From Gemmataceae bacterium (lineage in GTDB: Bacteria > Planctomycetota > Planctomycetia > Gemmatales > Gemmataceae): 64,000 bases of DNA. A model generated the notes under the pieces. That model saw only the letters and a list, made by a program, of their open reading frames with translations, was not told the DNA's origin and ran no database searches. Position numbers and translations under genes: made by a program. Every line of letters starts with the position of its first letter. Within the stretch, counting starts at the first letter, position 1. Positions 6,978-15,755 of this stretch are shown here, one piece after another. Where the stretch lies: positions 416,702 to 480,701 of the forward strand of contig JALHPZ010000001.1 in the NCBI GenBank assembly GCA_022842245.1. Reading direction: 5' to 3'.

Positions 6978-9900
6978 TCACTTCAACGTCGTTAGATACT
7001 CCACCAGATCCCGCACCTCGCGCGGCGAGAGCGTGCGCTCCACCGACGGCATCGGCGACGTCGGCGTCGTTCGCGATTCGATGTCCGCCTTCATCACAAC
7101 CACCGTCCCGCCGTCGGGTTTCTTGATCGTCAGCTCCTTCGCATCCTCCTTCACGATGACGCCGGCGATCGACTGCCCGTCGAGCGTCGAGATGGTCACG
7201 CTCGCGAACCCATCGGCGATCTTCGCACTCGGCTTCAGCAGCGATTCGAGGAAATGCTCGCGGGCGTTCTCCTTGTACTTCTCCATCACTTTCGTCAACT
7301 CCGGCCCGGCCGTGCCGCCGCTTCCCGAAACGGTGTGGCAGCGGACACACTGCGCGGCCGTGTGGTTGAAGAAGATCTCGCGGCCCTTCCCGGCGTCGCC
7401 GCCGTGCAGGCTCACGCGGAACCTGTCCGGCTCGGCCTTCTCGAACTTCACCCGGTTCGCGTCCCGCGCCGGATTCGGCGCGGCTTTGATCGCCTCCAGC
7501 ACGTCCAGCTTCAACTCCGCCGGCACCGCTCCCGCCGCCAGCTTCGCACTCCAGTCGTCGAGCAGCTTCCCGGCCTGTGGACTCTTCAACGCGGGCAGCT
7601 GGGAGAAGGCGCGCTGGCGCTCGGCGATGGTTGCAGTCGAACTTGTCAGGGCTTCGGCGAAGAGTGACGTGCCGCGATTCGCGTCGATGGCCGCGATCCG
7701 CTCGCGGGCTTCGGAACGCAGCAGCGGGTTCGCATCCGCGAGCACCGCCGTCAGGATCGCGTCGAGGTCCTTCGCCTTCCGACCGGCGAGGTAACGCAAG
7801 GATGCCACGCGCAGGTTCGGCTCGGCCTTTGTGTCCCTAGCCCACTTCGCGAACTGCGACTCGTCGGCCGCGACGCCGAACTTCTGGATCGCGGCGATGA
7901 CAGCCGTTTGAAGGGGGCCATCGGTCTTCTTCAATAGCTCTGACAGGTTAGCCTCCAGCGCGGCACGCGGGATCGAAGCGTCCCGCTTCGGCAGCGGCCG
8001 CCAGAAGCCGGTGACGCGATCGCGCGGCGGCGGGTCGGCCCAATCGGCGAGCGCCCCGAGCGCCTCGGCCCGCACGGCCGACGAGAAGTTCGCGTTCGAC
8101 ACGACCGCGAGGACGGTCTTCGCTTCGTCGGCGCCGCCGAGCCGGTACGCGGCCGAGATGCAGCGGCGAACGAGCGGATCGCCGTCCGGGATCGGCTTGT
8201 CGCCGAGCTTCGGCAGGAGCGCCGCGAGCGCCGGCATCAGGTCGTCCATCGGCAGATCGTGGATCGCCCGCGCCGCCTCAGCGCGGATGAACCAATCGGC
8301 ATCGCCGAGCGCCGCCGCGATCCGCTTGTCCTGCAGTCTGCGCTGGACGAGCACGACTGCGAGGCGAACGGCCGCGCTCGCATCCTTCGCTTTCGCGGCG
8401 ACGGCGTCGGCGTCGCCGATGCGTTCGAGCGCCACGACGCAGGCGTGCCGCAGGTGCGGGTCGGCGTCCTTGTTCTGGCGGAGAACTTCGAAGAGCGGCT
8501 CGATCGCCGCCTTCGCCTTCAGCTTGCCGAGCGACTGGGCGGCGAAGAACTTCACGCGGGCATTCGAATCGGCAAGGGCCTTCGTGAGACTCGGAATCGC
8601 AAGGGCGTTGCCGGAGTCGCCGAACACTTTGGCGATTTGCGCCCGCACTTCGGCATCGCGATCGCTCTTAAGGAGTGCGGACAGCGAATCGAACAAATCG
8701 CCCTTGTCGCTCTTCAACCACGGAAGGTGGGCCCAGATCGAGTGGATCCGGCCGAGCTGGTTCTTCCCGCCGATGGCTTGCAACGTCAGCACCGATGAGA
8801 CCGGATTGGCGTTGTTCGGATCGTCCTTTCGGCTGAACCGTTTCATCAACTCGAACTGGGCCTTGAAGCGGACACGCTGGTCGTCGTGGGCGAGTAGGTT
8901 GATGAGTTCAAGGTTGACGAGCTGATCGAACCCTTTCTCGAACAGCGTCTTCGCCTCCCGCACCGCGTCGCTGTCGAGCTTCTTCGGATCGAACACCGTG
9001 TACACCCGGCCGCCCAGGCTCTTCCCGCTCCAGTCGAGGTTCACGAAGTCGCTGACGTAGAGCTTGCCGTCATACCCGAACTCGGCGTCGGTCGCCATGA
9101 TCGGCTTGAGGAAATCGTGGTAGTCGTCGATCTCGAAGCCCGCGCCCTTCGGCTTCACCTTGAACGATTCGAGGCCGCCGTTGCCGGTGTAGTTGCACAT
9201 CAGGAACGAGTTCTTGTAGCGGTCGGCGAGGCTCGTGCCGCTGGTGAAGAGGAAACCGCTCGGCCCGGCCCCGATCGCGCCGACGGGCGGGACGATGTAC
9301 GCCGGCTGGCCTTCGTGCTGCAGGTGCCAGAGCCGCTCGGCGAACCACGGGCCGGACATGTACGGCGCGGGGATGGTCTGATACGCCATGTTCCAGCCGC
9401 TCTCGCCGCCTTCGACGATGTAGACGAGCCGGGCGTGGTCCCCCTTGTCGCAGTTGTTGTCGTCGGCGAAGAGGTTGCCGTACTGGTCGAAGGCGAGTTC
9501 CTGCGGGTTGCGCAGGCCCCGATGCACGACTTCGAGTTCGGTGCCGTCGAGGTTGCAGCGAAAGACGGCACCGGTGCGCGGGCCGCTGAGGGTGGTACCT
9601 TCCTTCGTGGTGACGTGGAAGCCGCGGTCGCCGACGCTGAAGTAGAGTTTGCCGTCCGGCCCGCGGCAGAGGCCGTGCAGGTCGTGGCCGAGGAAGGCCG
9701 CGTTCACTCCGAAGCCCGTGAGCAACTTCGTCGGTTTCGACTCGCCCTTCTTCAGCACCCAGAGGTGCGGGATGCAGGTGATGTACACGTCGCCGTCGAT
9801 GGCCATGACGCCGGCGGCGAGGCCGTCGAGCGGCTCCTTGAATTGGGCCAGGATCGTGGACTTGTCCGCCTTGCCCGAGCCGGTCGTGTCTTCGAGCAAT

Positions 9901-10298
9901 CGAATCTGATCGGCGTGCTTCGTGAACCAGCCCATGCCGCCGTCGAATTTCGATTCATACTTCTTGAACATCTTCAGCCGGTCGTCGAGCGTGCGTACCT
10001 GCAAATCGTCTTCGAGCAGGAAGGCCCGCGTGCGGTTCTCCTCCGTGCCCGCGTTGAAGCGGTGCTCCTCCGCGACGTAGACGCGGCCCTTTTCGTCGAG
10101 GCCAATCGCGACGGGGCTGGCCAGCTTCGGCTCGGCGGCGAACAGTTCCACCTTCATCCCGGCCGGCAGCCGGAACGCCGCCATCTGCTTCCGTGCCGCG
10201 TCCGCGCCGTCCGGCAGCTTCGGCGCCGCGTCCTCCGGCGGAGCCGCGAGCAGGGCGAGGGGAATGAAAAAGAGTAGAAGAGCGATTCGATTGCGCAT
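6978..10298 (-). CDS. PVC-type heme-binding protein: membrane-bound dehydrogenase domain, HEAT repeats, cytochrome c
   Basis: 1106 residues from ATG 10298; an upstream in-frame codon at 10337 is less likely because the signal peptide MRNRIALLLFFIPLALLA begins at the ATG. Three parts are seen. Residues about 25-440 form a beta-propeller sugar-dehydrogenase-like domain (LPAGMKVELFAAEP, VYVAEEHRFNAGTEENRTR, GPDGKLYFSVGDRG, SGFLFTSG). About 460-930 are helical HEAT-like repeats (AVRLAVVLVQRRL, WFIRAEAARAIHDLP). A C-terminal cytochrome c domain has the heme site CVRCH (about 985) and a late MPS. This architecture is largely confined to Planctomycetes and Verrucomicrobia. It is probably a periplasmic redox enzyme acting on carbohydrate; the substrate is unknown. 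A TATAAA box lies at 10338-10343, inside the stop of the upstream gene. Confidence 0.93.
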   Translation of the reverse strand: MRNRIALLLFFIPLALLAAPPEDAAPKLPDGADAARKQMAAFRLPAGMKVELFAAEPKLASPVAIGLDEKGRVYVAEEHRFNAGTEENRTRAFLLEDDLQVRTLDDRLKMFKKYESKFDGGMGWFTKHADQIRLLEDTTGSGKADKSTILAQFKEPLDGLAAGVMAIDGDVYITCIPHLWVLKKGESKPTKLLTGFGVNAAFLGHDLHGLCRGPDGKLYFSVGDRGFHVTTKEGTTLSGPRTGAVFRCNLDGTELEVVHRGLRNPQELAFDQYGNLFADDNNCDKGDHARLVYIVEGGESGWNMAYQTIPAPYMSGPWFAERLWHLQHEGQPAYIVPPVGAIGAGPSGFLFTSGTSLADRYKNSFLMCNYTGNGGLESFKVKPKGAGFEIDDYHDFLKPIMATDAEFGYDGKLYVSDFVNLDWSGKSLGGRVYTVFDPKKLDSDAVREAKTLFEKGFDQLVNLELINLLAHDDQRVRFKAQFELMKRFSRKDDPNNANPVSSVLTLQAIGGKNQLGRIHSIWAHLPWLKSDKGDLFDSLSALLKSDRDAEVRAQIAKVFGDSGNALAIPSLTKALADSNARVKFFAAQSLGKLKAKAAIEPLFEVLRQNKDADPHLRHACVVALERIGDADAVAAKAKDASAAVRLAVVLVQRRLQDKRIAAALGDADWFIRAEAARAIHDLPMDDLMPALAALLPKLGDKPIPDGDPLVRRCISAAYRLGGADEAKTVLAVVSNANFSSAVRAEALGALADWADPPPRDRVTGFWRPLPKRDASIPRAALEANLSELLKKTDGPLQTAVIAAIQKFGVAADESQFAKWARDTKAEPNLRVASLRYLAGRKAKDLDAILTAVLADANPLLRSEARERIAAIDANRGTSLFAEALTSSTATIAERQRAFSQLPALKSPQAGKLLDDWSAKLAAGAVPAELKLDVLEAIKAAPNPARDANRVKFEKAEPDRFRVSLHGGDAGKGREIFFNHTAAQCVRCHTVSGSGGTAGPELTKVMEKYKENAREHFLESLLKPSAKIADGFASVTISTLDGQSIAGVIVKEDAKELTIKKPDGGTVVVMKADIESRTTPTSPMPSVERTLSPREVRDLVEYLTTLK

Positions 10299-10338
10299 GA
10301 CGGACGACCGGAGAAGTCGTGGCTTGTATGAGCCCACT

Positions 10339-10890
10339 TTATAGCGAATCCGATGCTCCGCTCCGTGCCCGTTGCAATTCGTCCTCGGCCTGTGCCAGCC
10401 AGCTCCGAACCGCGGATTCGCTCGGAAGCCCAGCCGCCTGCACGGCGATCAGGATCGCGGCGATGGCGATGCAGGTGAAATCGCCAGTCACGAGAAAGAA
10501 GATGATGGCGAGTATCGCCGCGCCTTCGAGCATCGCCATGCGGACCAGGTTCCCCGTCTGCCAGCCGACGAGCAGCGCCGGGCCGTCGGCGGTCGACGCC
10601 GCGGGGCTGCGCCGGGCCAGATTCGCCGCGGCCTGTCGGCGGTGGATGTTCGGGAGAATGAACGAGACGACCACGGCGCCGACCGCGACGAACGACGCCA
10701 CGAACGTCAGGATCGAATTCGCCCCGATGCGGGGCAGGTCCGGCGCAAGGGGCTTGCCTTCGAGCACCGTGAAATGCACGGCCACGAGAATGACGCCGAT
10801 CATGAGCGGGCCACCCAAAAGCGCCAGCGCGATCACGCGCTGCTGGCGGACGCACTTCTGCAGGAAATCGTCGGCTTCATGTTCGGTCAT
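10339..10890 (-). CDS. Integral membrane protein, unknown function
   Basis: 183 residues from ATG 10890, preceded by GGAG. Four hydrophobic segments are seen: about residues 22-44 (IALALLGGPLMIGVILVAVHF), 60-80 (ILTFVASFVAVGAVVVSFIL), and two in the second half (MLEGAAILAIIFFLVTG and IAIAAILIAVQAAG). The last 25 residues are charged and probably cytoplasmic. No family is recognised. It ends 40 bases before the start of the PVC-heme gene and may share its transcript. Confidence 0.75.
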   Translation of the reverse strand: MTEHEADDFLQKCVRQQRVIALALLGGPLMIGVILVAVHFTVLEGKPLAPDLPRIGANSILTFVASFVAVGAVVVSFILPNIHRRQAAANLARRSPAASTADGPALLVGWQTGNLVRMAMLEGAAILAIIFFLVTGDFTCIAIAAILIAVQAAGLPSESAVRSWLAQAEDELQRARSGASDSL

Positions 10891-11129
10891 GGCGATTGGC
10901 TCCAAAGGCTTGATCGAGAATGTCGTTAGTTGGACAGTCGTCGATTCCGAAAGACAACTTCAAACCGAAGGCTTGAAGCCAAAGAATCCATGGAGATGGT
11001 GCATCGTTCCGGTGCCATCATTGCCGACGCGGGTTACCACCCCGAAGCAGTACTTCTCGACTTCTCTTGCGGTGCGCAAGTTCCGCCGTGTACATCGGTT
11101 TTGCCAAACTGTTGCCCACGGACGGAACC

Positions 11130-11920
11130 ATGCGCACCCACCACTGTACCATCGCCGACATCCGTCGGCGAGCCGACCTCGAACTCGCCCAACTCCTTCC
11201 CTGGCGAACCGCTCACGGGCTCTCCGCCGAGGCGGTCGTTCGCATTCTCTGGTTGCTGGCCACCCTCAAGGCCTCCCTGCACGCCCTCGCCCGGCGGTTC
11301 CGGTTCCCCGTCGGCGACACCAGCCTCCGGGCCGCCATCGCCGGCCAACTTCCCGGCCCCGAGGACCTCGCCGTCGCCTTGGCCCGGCGGCTCCACGCCC
11401 TCCTGCCACGCGTCCCCAAGAAGGGATTCGTCGTCGCCATCGACACCCACTGGGTCGGCTACTACGGCGACAAGGCGAAGACCCGCGGCGTGGTCGGCGG
11501 CCCGTACAAGAACGGCACGCGGCGGTTCTTCGTCTATGCCACGGCCGTGATCGTCGAGCGGGGCCGCCGGTACGCGCTGGCATTCGCCGTCCCGACGTCC
11601 AACCGCCCGCTCGACGCCCTCGGCCCGCTGCTCGACCCGATCGCGGAATCCGGAGCCCGCGTCCGGATGCTCCTGCTGGACAAGGCGTTTTACGCGGCCG
11701 AGGTGTTCGGGCGGCTCGAGGACCGGCGGCTCCCGTTCGTCGTGGCGGTGCCGCACCGGCGGGCGGCGTTGCGCGACCTGTGGGCCGGCGGCGGCTCGCG
11801 GGCGACCCGCACGCTGACGACCGGCCACCGCACCGGCCGGGACCGCGTGAGCGTGCGGGTGCGGCTGACGCGGGTGCGCGTGCGGAACCGGGACGGTTCG
11901 GCGGACGACCACGTGACTTC
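11130..11920 (+). pseudogene. 3'-truncated transposase remnant (DDE type)
   Basis: From ATG 11130 about 263 codons look like the N-terminal part of a DDE transposase of the IS4/ISH3 kind. A helical N-terminus is followed by VAIDTHWVGYYGD (a candidate first catalytic Asp in the IDTHWVG context), VGGPYKNGTRRFFVYATA, and RMLLLDKAFYAAEVF (a candidate second Asp). The expected C-terminal part, with YRRRFGIE-like sequence and the catalytic Glu, is missing. At about 11920 the frame runs into sequence copied from the antisense of an ABC ATPase gene (see 11922-12060) and stops at 12059. The open frame has no internal stops, so truncation seems recent. No terminal inverted repeats were recognised. Subfamily assignment is tentative. 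Confidence 0.7.
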
Positions 11921-11921
11921 G

Positions 11922-12060
11922 AGATCGAAGCCGCCGAGGGCGACGAACTCCTTGGCGTCGTCGGGCTTGGGTTTGCGGAACCACCCCTTGCGGGGCTTGC
12001 GGTACGTGCGCGTGAGTCCGACGGTGCGAATCGCGGGGGCTTCCATGCGGGAATTGTAGG
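11922..12060 (-). pseudogene. Duplicated 5' fragment of an ABC ATPase gene
   Basis: On the minus strand this stretch reads CCTACAATTCCCGC then ATG (12046) and about 40 codons beginning MEAPAIRTVGLTRTYRKP. It is nearly identical to the start of the ABC ATPase gene at 33521 (MDAPAIRTVGLTRTYRKP), and the match continues about 14 bases upstream of the ATG. It ends at about 11922 in GGFDLEV, where the intact gene has GGVDLEVRPGE; transposase sequence follows. Only a few substitutions separate the copies, so the event is young. The fragment lacks Walker A and cannot encode a working ATPase, but it carries the putative promoter. Confidence 0.88.
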
Positions 12061-12063
12061 GGT

Positions 12064-12987
12064 TCAATCCAACGATGCGACTTCCCCGCCGCGCGGCGTC
12101 ACGAAAGCCCAAAAGATGGACTCGTCGATTCCCGGCCGGATCGTGCGCACGCTGCCGTCGAACATGGCGACGGTCAGACCCGCAGTAAACGCCGTTTGAG
12201 GGATACTCGGGTCGACTTCCGTCGGCTTCGGGCGCACTTGGAAAGTCTTTCCGGGAACGGAGGGGCCGGACTTCGCGTTGTTGGCGACGGCAATGGGAAT
12301 GACATCATGCCAGCCGCGATCTGCGAATGTTGACCGGCGCTTACCGTACGGCGCACCGTTTAAGGAGGAAATATCAGACGGGTCGGAAACATGGGTCCAC
12401 TGGTGATAAGTATTAGGCCCCGTCTCCTCTGAACGACTATATGAATAGTACTTGTCCGCCAGGGCGATCGTCTGACTGTTGCCATCGGTATTCGATGCGA
12501 TCAAACTGACGGATCCATCGAAAGAATACATATTGATAGCATAACTACACTTGGCCCGTCTATCGGAGGACCATCGCCCGAAGTGCAAGGTCGGATCGGC
12601 GGGATTCTGATAGGCTTTGACATTGGGATACAGTGCATCCAAGGATTGTTCGACCGTCATGTTCGGCCCGACTGATATCGGCCCATGGACGTAGGGCAGC
12701 AAGCGGAAGAAGAGGGATTGCGATCCCACCTCGAACTTCAATCCGGGCATTTGTGATTTCGCTAAATCTGTAATCTTCTCGTCTCTTTGTGCAGCGAACT
12801 GGTGGATCGCGAGAATCAACTCGCGATGATGATTCATATTTTGCGAGCGGAGGCCAGCCTCTCTCGCCTTCTGGATGCCGACCAGTATTACGCCAATAAG
12901 TATGGCAAGAATACCGATAACGACAATTAGCTCGATGAACGTGATGCCGCGACATCGCGAACGCGAGGGTGCCATACCGTATCGCAT
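12064..12987 (-). CDS. Prepilin-type DUF1559 family protein
   Basis: 307 residues from ATG 12987 (an ATG at 12975 is also possible). A type IV prepilin leader ends in CRGITFIELIVVIGILAILIGV, with cleavage expected before Ile/Phe of the hydrophobic helix and Glu at position 5. The body is the DUF1559 domain common in planctomycetes, closing with a TVAMFDGSVRTI motif, as in members with H-X9-DG type C-termini. It is likely secreted and assembled as a pseudopilin-like surface protein. Base composition is clearly lower in GC than its neighbours (26 of 60 bases at 12481-12540), which suggests a different origin. It ends four bases from the duplicated ABC fragment. Confidence 0.88.
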   Translation of the reverse strand: MRYGMAPSRSRCRGITFIELIVVIGILAILIGVILVGIQKAREAGLRSQNMNHHRELILAIHQFAAQRDEKITDLAKSQMPGLKFEVGSQSLFFRLLPYVHGPISVGPNMTVEQSLDALYPNVKAYQNPADPTLHFGRWSSDRRAKCSYAINMYSFDGSVSLIASNTDGNSQTIALADKYYSYSRSEETGPNTYHQWTHVSDPSDISSLNGAPYGKRRSTFADRGWHDVIPIAVANNAKSGPSVPGKTFQVRPKPTEVDPSIPQTAFTAGLTVAMFDGSVRTIRPGIDESIFWAFVTPRGGEVASLD

Positions 12988-13113
12988 TGCAACTCTCGGT
13001 GGGACGTAAGACCGGCTCGCCAGCCGGTAGGCGTCAAATTCGGTTGGGCGAATTACAATTTCCACAGTAAGTCGAATTCACACTATTCAAATGATTGAAC
13101 TGCAATGCTCGGA

Positions 13114-13422
13114 TTACGGAGTAATTGCGGTAGAACTCTTATTGAGCGTGGTCGTTGAATGATTGGGCGGCATTCCAACGATCCATGACGCGGTAATCTT
13201 GACCCGCCACTCTTCGCCACTTACCGGGTTGTTTGCGGGTTGGAAACCGGTATCGCCAGACGCCGTACCGCCGGTGACGTTGACATTTTGCTGGGCAGAA
13301 GTCCGTAAAACCTCCCAATCACCACCGTTGACACGCTTTTCAAAATCCACAGCCACCGTTACCATGTTGACGCCGGCCGGGATATTAGACACAACGAACG
13401 AGCCTTTCACGCTCCACATCAT
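13114..13422 (-). CDS. Small protein with Ig-like strand pattern, unknown function
   Basis: 102 residues from ATG 13422; a second ATG follows directly. The sequence alternates short hydrophobic strands with polar turns (SFVVSNIPAGVNMVTVAVDFEKRV, WRVKITASWIVG), consistent with a small beta-sandwich, and ends in a Ser/Thr-rich tail. Upstream the frame stays open for about 30 codons without a good start, so the gene could be a 5'-truncated remnant. It lies just upstream of the prepilin gene on the same strand, shares its low GC, and may belong to the same transferred unit. Family unknown. Confidence 0.55.
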   Translation of the reverse strand: MMWSVKGSFVVSNIPAGVNMVTVAVDFEKRVNGGDWEVLRTSAQQNVNVTGGTASGDTGFQPANNPVSGEEWRVKITASWIVGMPPNHSTTTLNKSSTAITP

Positions 13423-13724
13423 GCCGATGCTTTGAGAGCTGCATGTGGCAGTCGTGATCTCGGGATCAGCTGCGTGGGAAGTGTTAGACGTCGCGACTTG
13501 ATGATGCTAAGGTTAGGAAAAAGGCGATAAAGCTGCGGGCTGCGGGCTGCGGCGGATATACATGAGAAACACCTTCATGAGGGGCAGGGCGAAGGTATCA
13601 CTTGTTGCGTCCGAGCATGAAGCATTCTGACAATCCGACATTGGCCTGTCAAATGAAAAGACGAAAATCTTTCCATTTCCGTTCAAATTTCTATGATTGC
13701 CGACCACGCCTTGGAGCCCGTCTT
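13423..13724. other. Low-GC intergenic stretch
   Basis: About 300 bases without a convincing gene. It holds short direct repeats (gctgcgggctgcgggctgcgg near 13531-13551) and AT-rich sequence before the esterase gene. The lower GC continues that of the prepilin region. Confidence 0.5.
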
Positions 13725-14600
13725 ATGCGCACCCTCTTGTTCTTACTCGTTTGTTCTTGTTCGTCGTCCGCCGTCGAGCCCACGCCGACCGTCACGCTCG
13801 ACCTCTGGTCCGGGGCGGCACCCGGCGAAACCAAGGACCTGCCGCCCGAAGCGTACCAGCCGACCAAGCCGAACCAGCTCGACGTGAAGCGGCTGGCGAA
13901 CGTGTCGAAACCCCAGATCGCCGTCTACGCGCCCGAGAAGCCGAACGGCACCGCGGTCGTGATCGCGCCCGGCGGCGGGTACAACATCCTCGCCATTGAG
14001 CACGAAGGCACCGACGTGGCGACTTGGCTCAACAAACTCGGCGTGACCGCGGTCGTGCTCAAGTACCGCGTCCCCCGCCGGGCGATGCAATCGCCGGACA
14101 ACCTCGCGCAACTTCAGGACGCCCAGCGCGCCCTCGGCCTCGTCCGCAGCAAAGCGGCCGAGTGGAAACTCGACCCGAAACGCATCGGCATGCTCGGCTT
14201 CTCCGCCGGCGGACACCTCACGGCCACGCTCTGCACCAACTACTCGAAGCGCCTCTACAACCCGGTGGACGACGCGGACAAGGCATCGTGCCGGCCCGAC
14301 TTCGCCGTGCTTGTCTACCCCGCGTATCTCGCGAAGAAGGACACGGCCGACATCGCCGAGACGTTGAAAGTCACGAAGGAGACGCCGCCGATGTTCTTCG
14401 CCCACGCCTCCGACGATCCGGTATCGAGCGAGAACAGCGTGGCGTTCTACCGGGAACTGAAGAAGAACGGCGTCTCGGCGGAGCTGCACCTGTATTCGAA
14501 GGGCGGCCACGGGTTCGGGATGCGCACCGATCGCGGGCCGGTGAGTGCATGGCCAAAGCGCTGCGAGGAATGGCTGACGGCACGCGGGCTGGTGAAGTAG
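13725..14600 (+). CDS. Secreted alpha/beta hydrolase, esterase (acetyl-xylan-esterase-like)
   Basis: 291 residues from ATG 13725, with GGAG about 10 bases upstream. A short signal peptide (MRTLLFLLVCSCSSSAV) may be cleaved or lipidated. The oxyanion region is AVVIAPGGGYNILA. The nucleophile elbow GFSAGGH (Ser in G-x-S-x-G) lies near residue 163. A late Asp (HASDDPV) and the final His in KGGHGFGM complete a catalytic triad. The family (BD-FAE/Axe-type hydrolases) usually deacylates plant polysaccharides, consistent with the sulfatase in this window, but the substrate is not decided. The gene is monocistronic. Confidence 0.92.
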   Translation: MRTLLFLLVCSCSSSAVEPTPTVTLDLWSGAAPGETKDLPPEAYQPTKPNQLDVKRLANVSKPQIAVYAPEKPNGTAVVIAPGGGYNILAIEHEGTDVATWLNKLGVTAVVLKYRVPRRAMQSPDNLAQLQDAQRALGLVRSKAAEWKLDPKRIGMLGFSAGGHLTATLCTNYSKRLYNPVDDADKASCRPDFAVLVYPAYLAKKDTADIAETLKVTKETPPMFFAHASDDPVSSENSVAFYRELKKNGVSAELHLYSKGGHGFGMRTDRGPVSAWPKRCEEWLTARGLVK

Positions 14601-14601
14601 T

Positions 14602-14633
14602 CAAAAAAATGCCCCGGCACGATCGTGCCGGGG
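14602..14633 (-). terminator. Terminator of the degenerate HtrA-like gene
   Basis: A perfect palindrome CCCCGGCACGA/TCGTGCCGGGG lies at 14612-14633. On the minus strand it is followed by seven Ts (A7 at 14603-14609 on the plus strand). It lies 24 bases after the stop of the gene at 14657 and may also block readthrough from the esterase gene. Confidence 0.85.
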
Positions 14634-14656
14634 TGGCCAATTCGGATGAACGGTTT

Positions 14657-15724
14657 TCACTTCTTGTCCGACTTCTTTTCTTCCGGCTTCTTCTCCTGGG
14701 AATTCTCTTCGCTCGGCGGCGGGTACTTGCCGGCCTTGAGGTCGGCGTAGATCGGCTTGATGATGTCGGCCGGAAGCGTCCAGGTTTCGACGCGGCCGGC
14801 GCGGGCGATGTTGATGCCGAGCACCTTGCCGTCCAGGTCCACCAGCGGGCCGCCGCATTCCGTCGGCTTGATGGACGTATCGTGCATGATGACCTTCGGG
14901 AAGCCGGTGCGGCGGCTGGACAGTTCGCCGGCGAGGGTGTTCTGGAAGTCGCCGCGATCGAACTTGGCGCGCTTGACCAGTTTCACCTTGTACTCCTTCT
15001 CCTCCTCGCCGCGGCGGATCAGCAGCATCACCGTCTCGTCGGGTTTGTATTTGTCGAGGATCTTCTTGAGGTCGTCGAACTTCTTCACGGGTTTGCCGGC
15101 GACGGCGAGGATGATGTCGTCCTTCTTGAGCTTGGCGAACGCGGCGCCGCCGCCCGGGGACACGCTGCTGATGCGGATGCCGTCGTCGCCTTCGCTTTCG
15201 GAGTTGGCGGCGGTGATGCCGAGGAAGCCCTTGTTGAGATTGTCGATGAGCCGTTCCTCGCCGTAGAGCCGGCGGGATTCGGCGCTGACGATGCCGACGG
15301 CGAGGGGTTCGGCCTCGGGGCCGGCGACCGCGACCCAGTTGCCGACGATGGCGTCCTTGGCGTCGACGAACCCCGGAATGGGCGTGAGGTCGTTCGTGTC
15401 AATCTTGAGCAGGGCGAGGTCGGTGAGTTCGTGGTAGCCGACGATCTTGGCGTCGTACTCGGAGCCGTCGGAGAGGCGCACGCTGACGGTGCCTTTCAGC
15501 TCGCTACCCTTCGTGAGGATGTAGCCGTTCTTGTCCATGACGGTGCCGAGGATGGCGTCCTTGTTGTCGACGCGGACGCGCACGGTGGCGGCGGTCGCCT
15601 TGGACGACGACGCGACCATGAGCTTCGAGATGAGCCGCTTGCCGGAATCGAGGGAATCGGCGCGGGCGGTCGCGCCGGCGAGCGCGGTGGAAACCGCGGC
15701 GAGCACGAGGCCATATCGGAACAT
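14657..15724 (-). CDS. Degenerate trypsin-like (HtrA-family) protein with an inserted PDZ domain
   Basis: 355 residues with a signal peptide (1-22). The first half has the trypsin-fold pattern of HtrA: GTVMDKNGYILTKG (60-73), where the catalytic His should occur but does not, and TDLALLKID (101-109), keeping Asp. A PDZ domain follows at about 166-250. Only then comes the segment matching the catalytic serine loop, TECGGPLVDLDGKVLGIN (288-305), with Cys290 in place of Ser. The PDZ therefore interrupts the protease fold instead of following it, and the triad is lost. It is probably a periplasmic binding or chaperone-like protein. The tail is Lys/Glu-rich. It follows an intact HtrA-like gene by 31 bases. 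Confidence 0.88.
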   Translation of the reverse strand: MFRYGLVLAAVSTALAGATARADSLDSGKRLISKLMVASSSKATAATVRVRVDNKDAILGTVMDKNGYILTKGSELKGTVSVRLSDGSEYDAKIVGYHELTDLALLKIDTNDLTPIPGFVDAKDAIVGNWVAVAGPEAEPLAVGIVSAESRRLYGEERLIDNLNKGFLGITAANSESEGDDGIRISSVSPGGGAAFAKLKKDDIILAVAGKPVKKFDDLKKILDKYKPDETVMLLIRRGEEEKEYKVKLVKRAKFDRGDFQNTLAGELSSRRTGFPKVIMHDTSIKPTECGGPLVDLDGKVLGINIARAGRVETWTLPADIIKPIYADLKAGKYPPPSEENSQEKKPEEKKSDKK

Positions 15725-15755
15725 GGTGTGTCTCCGGTGGGATTTCGGGGCGCGA

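Noticed and set aside
10319..12199. A 626-codon plus-strand frame across the transposase region
   Set aside because: It overlaps the recognisable transposase frame in another phase and the membrane gene in antisense; Arg/Pro-rich without domains.
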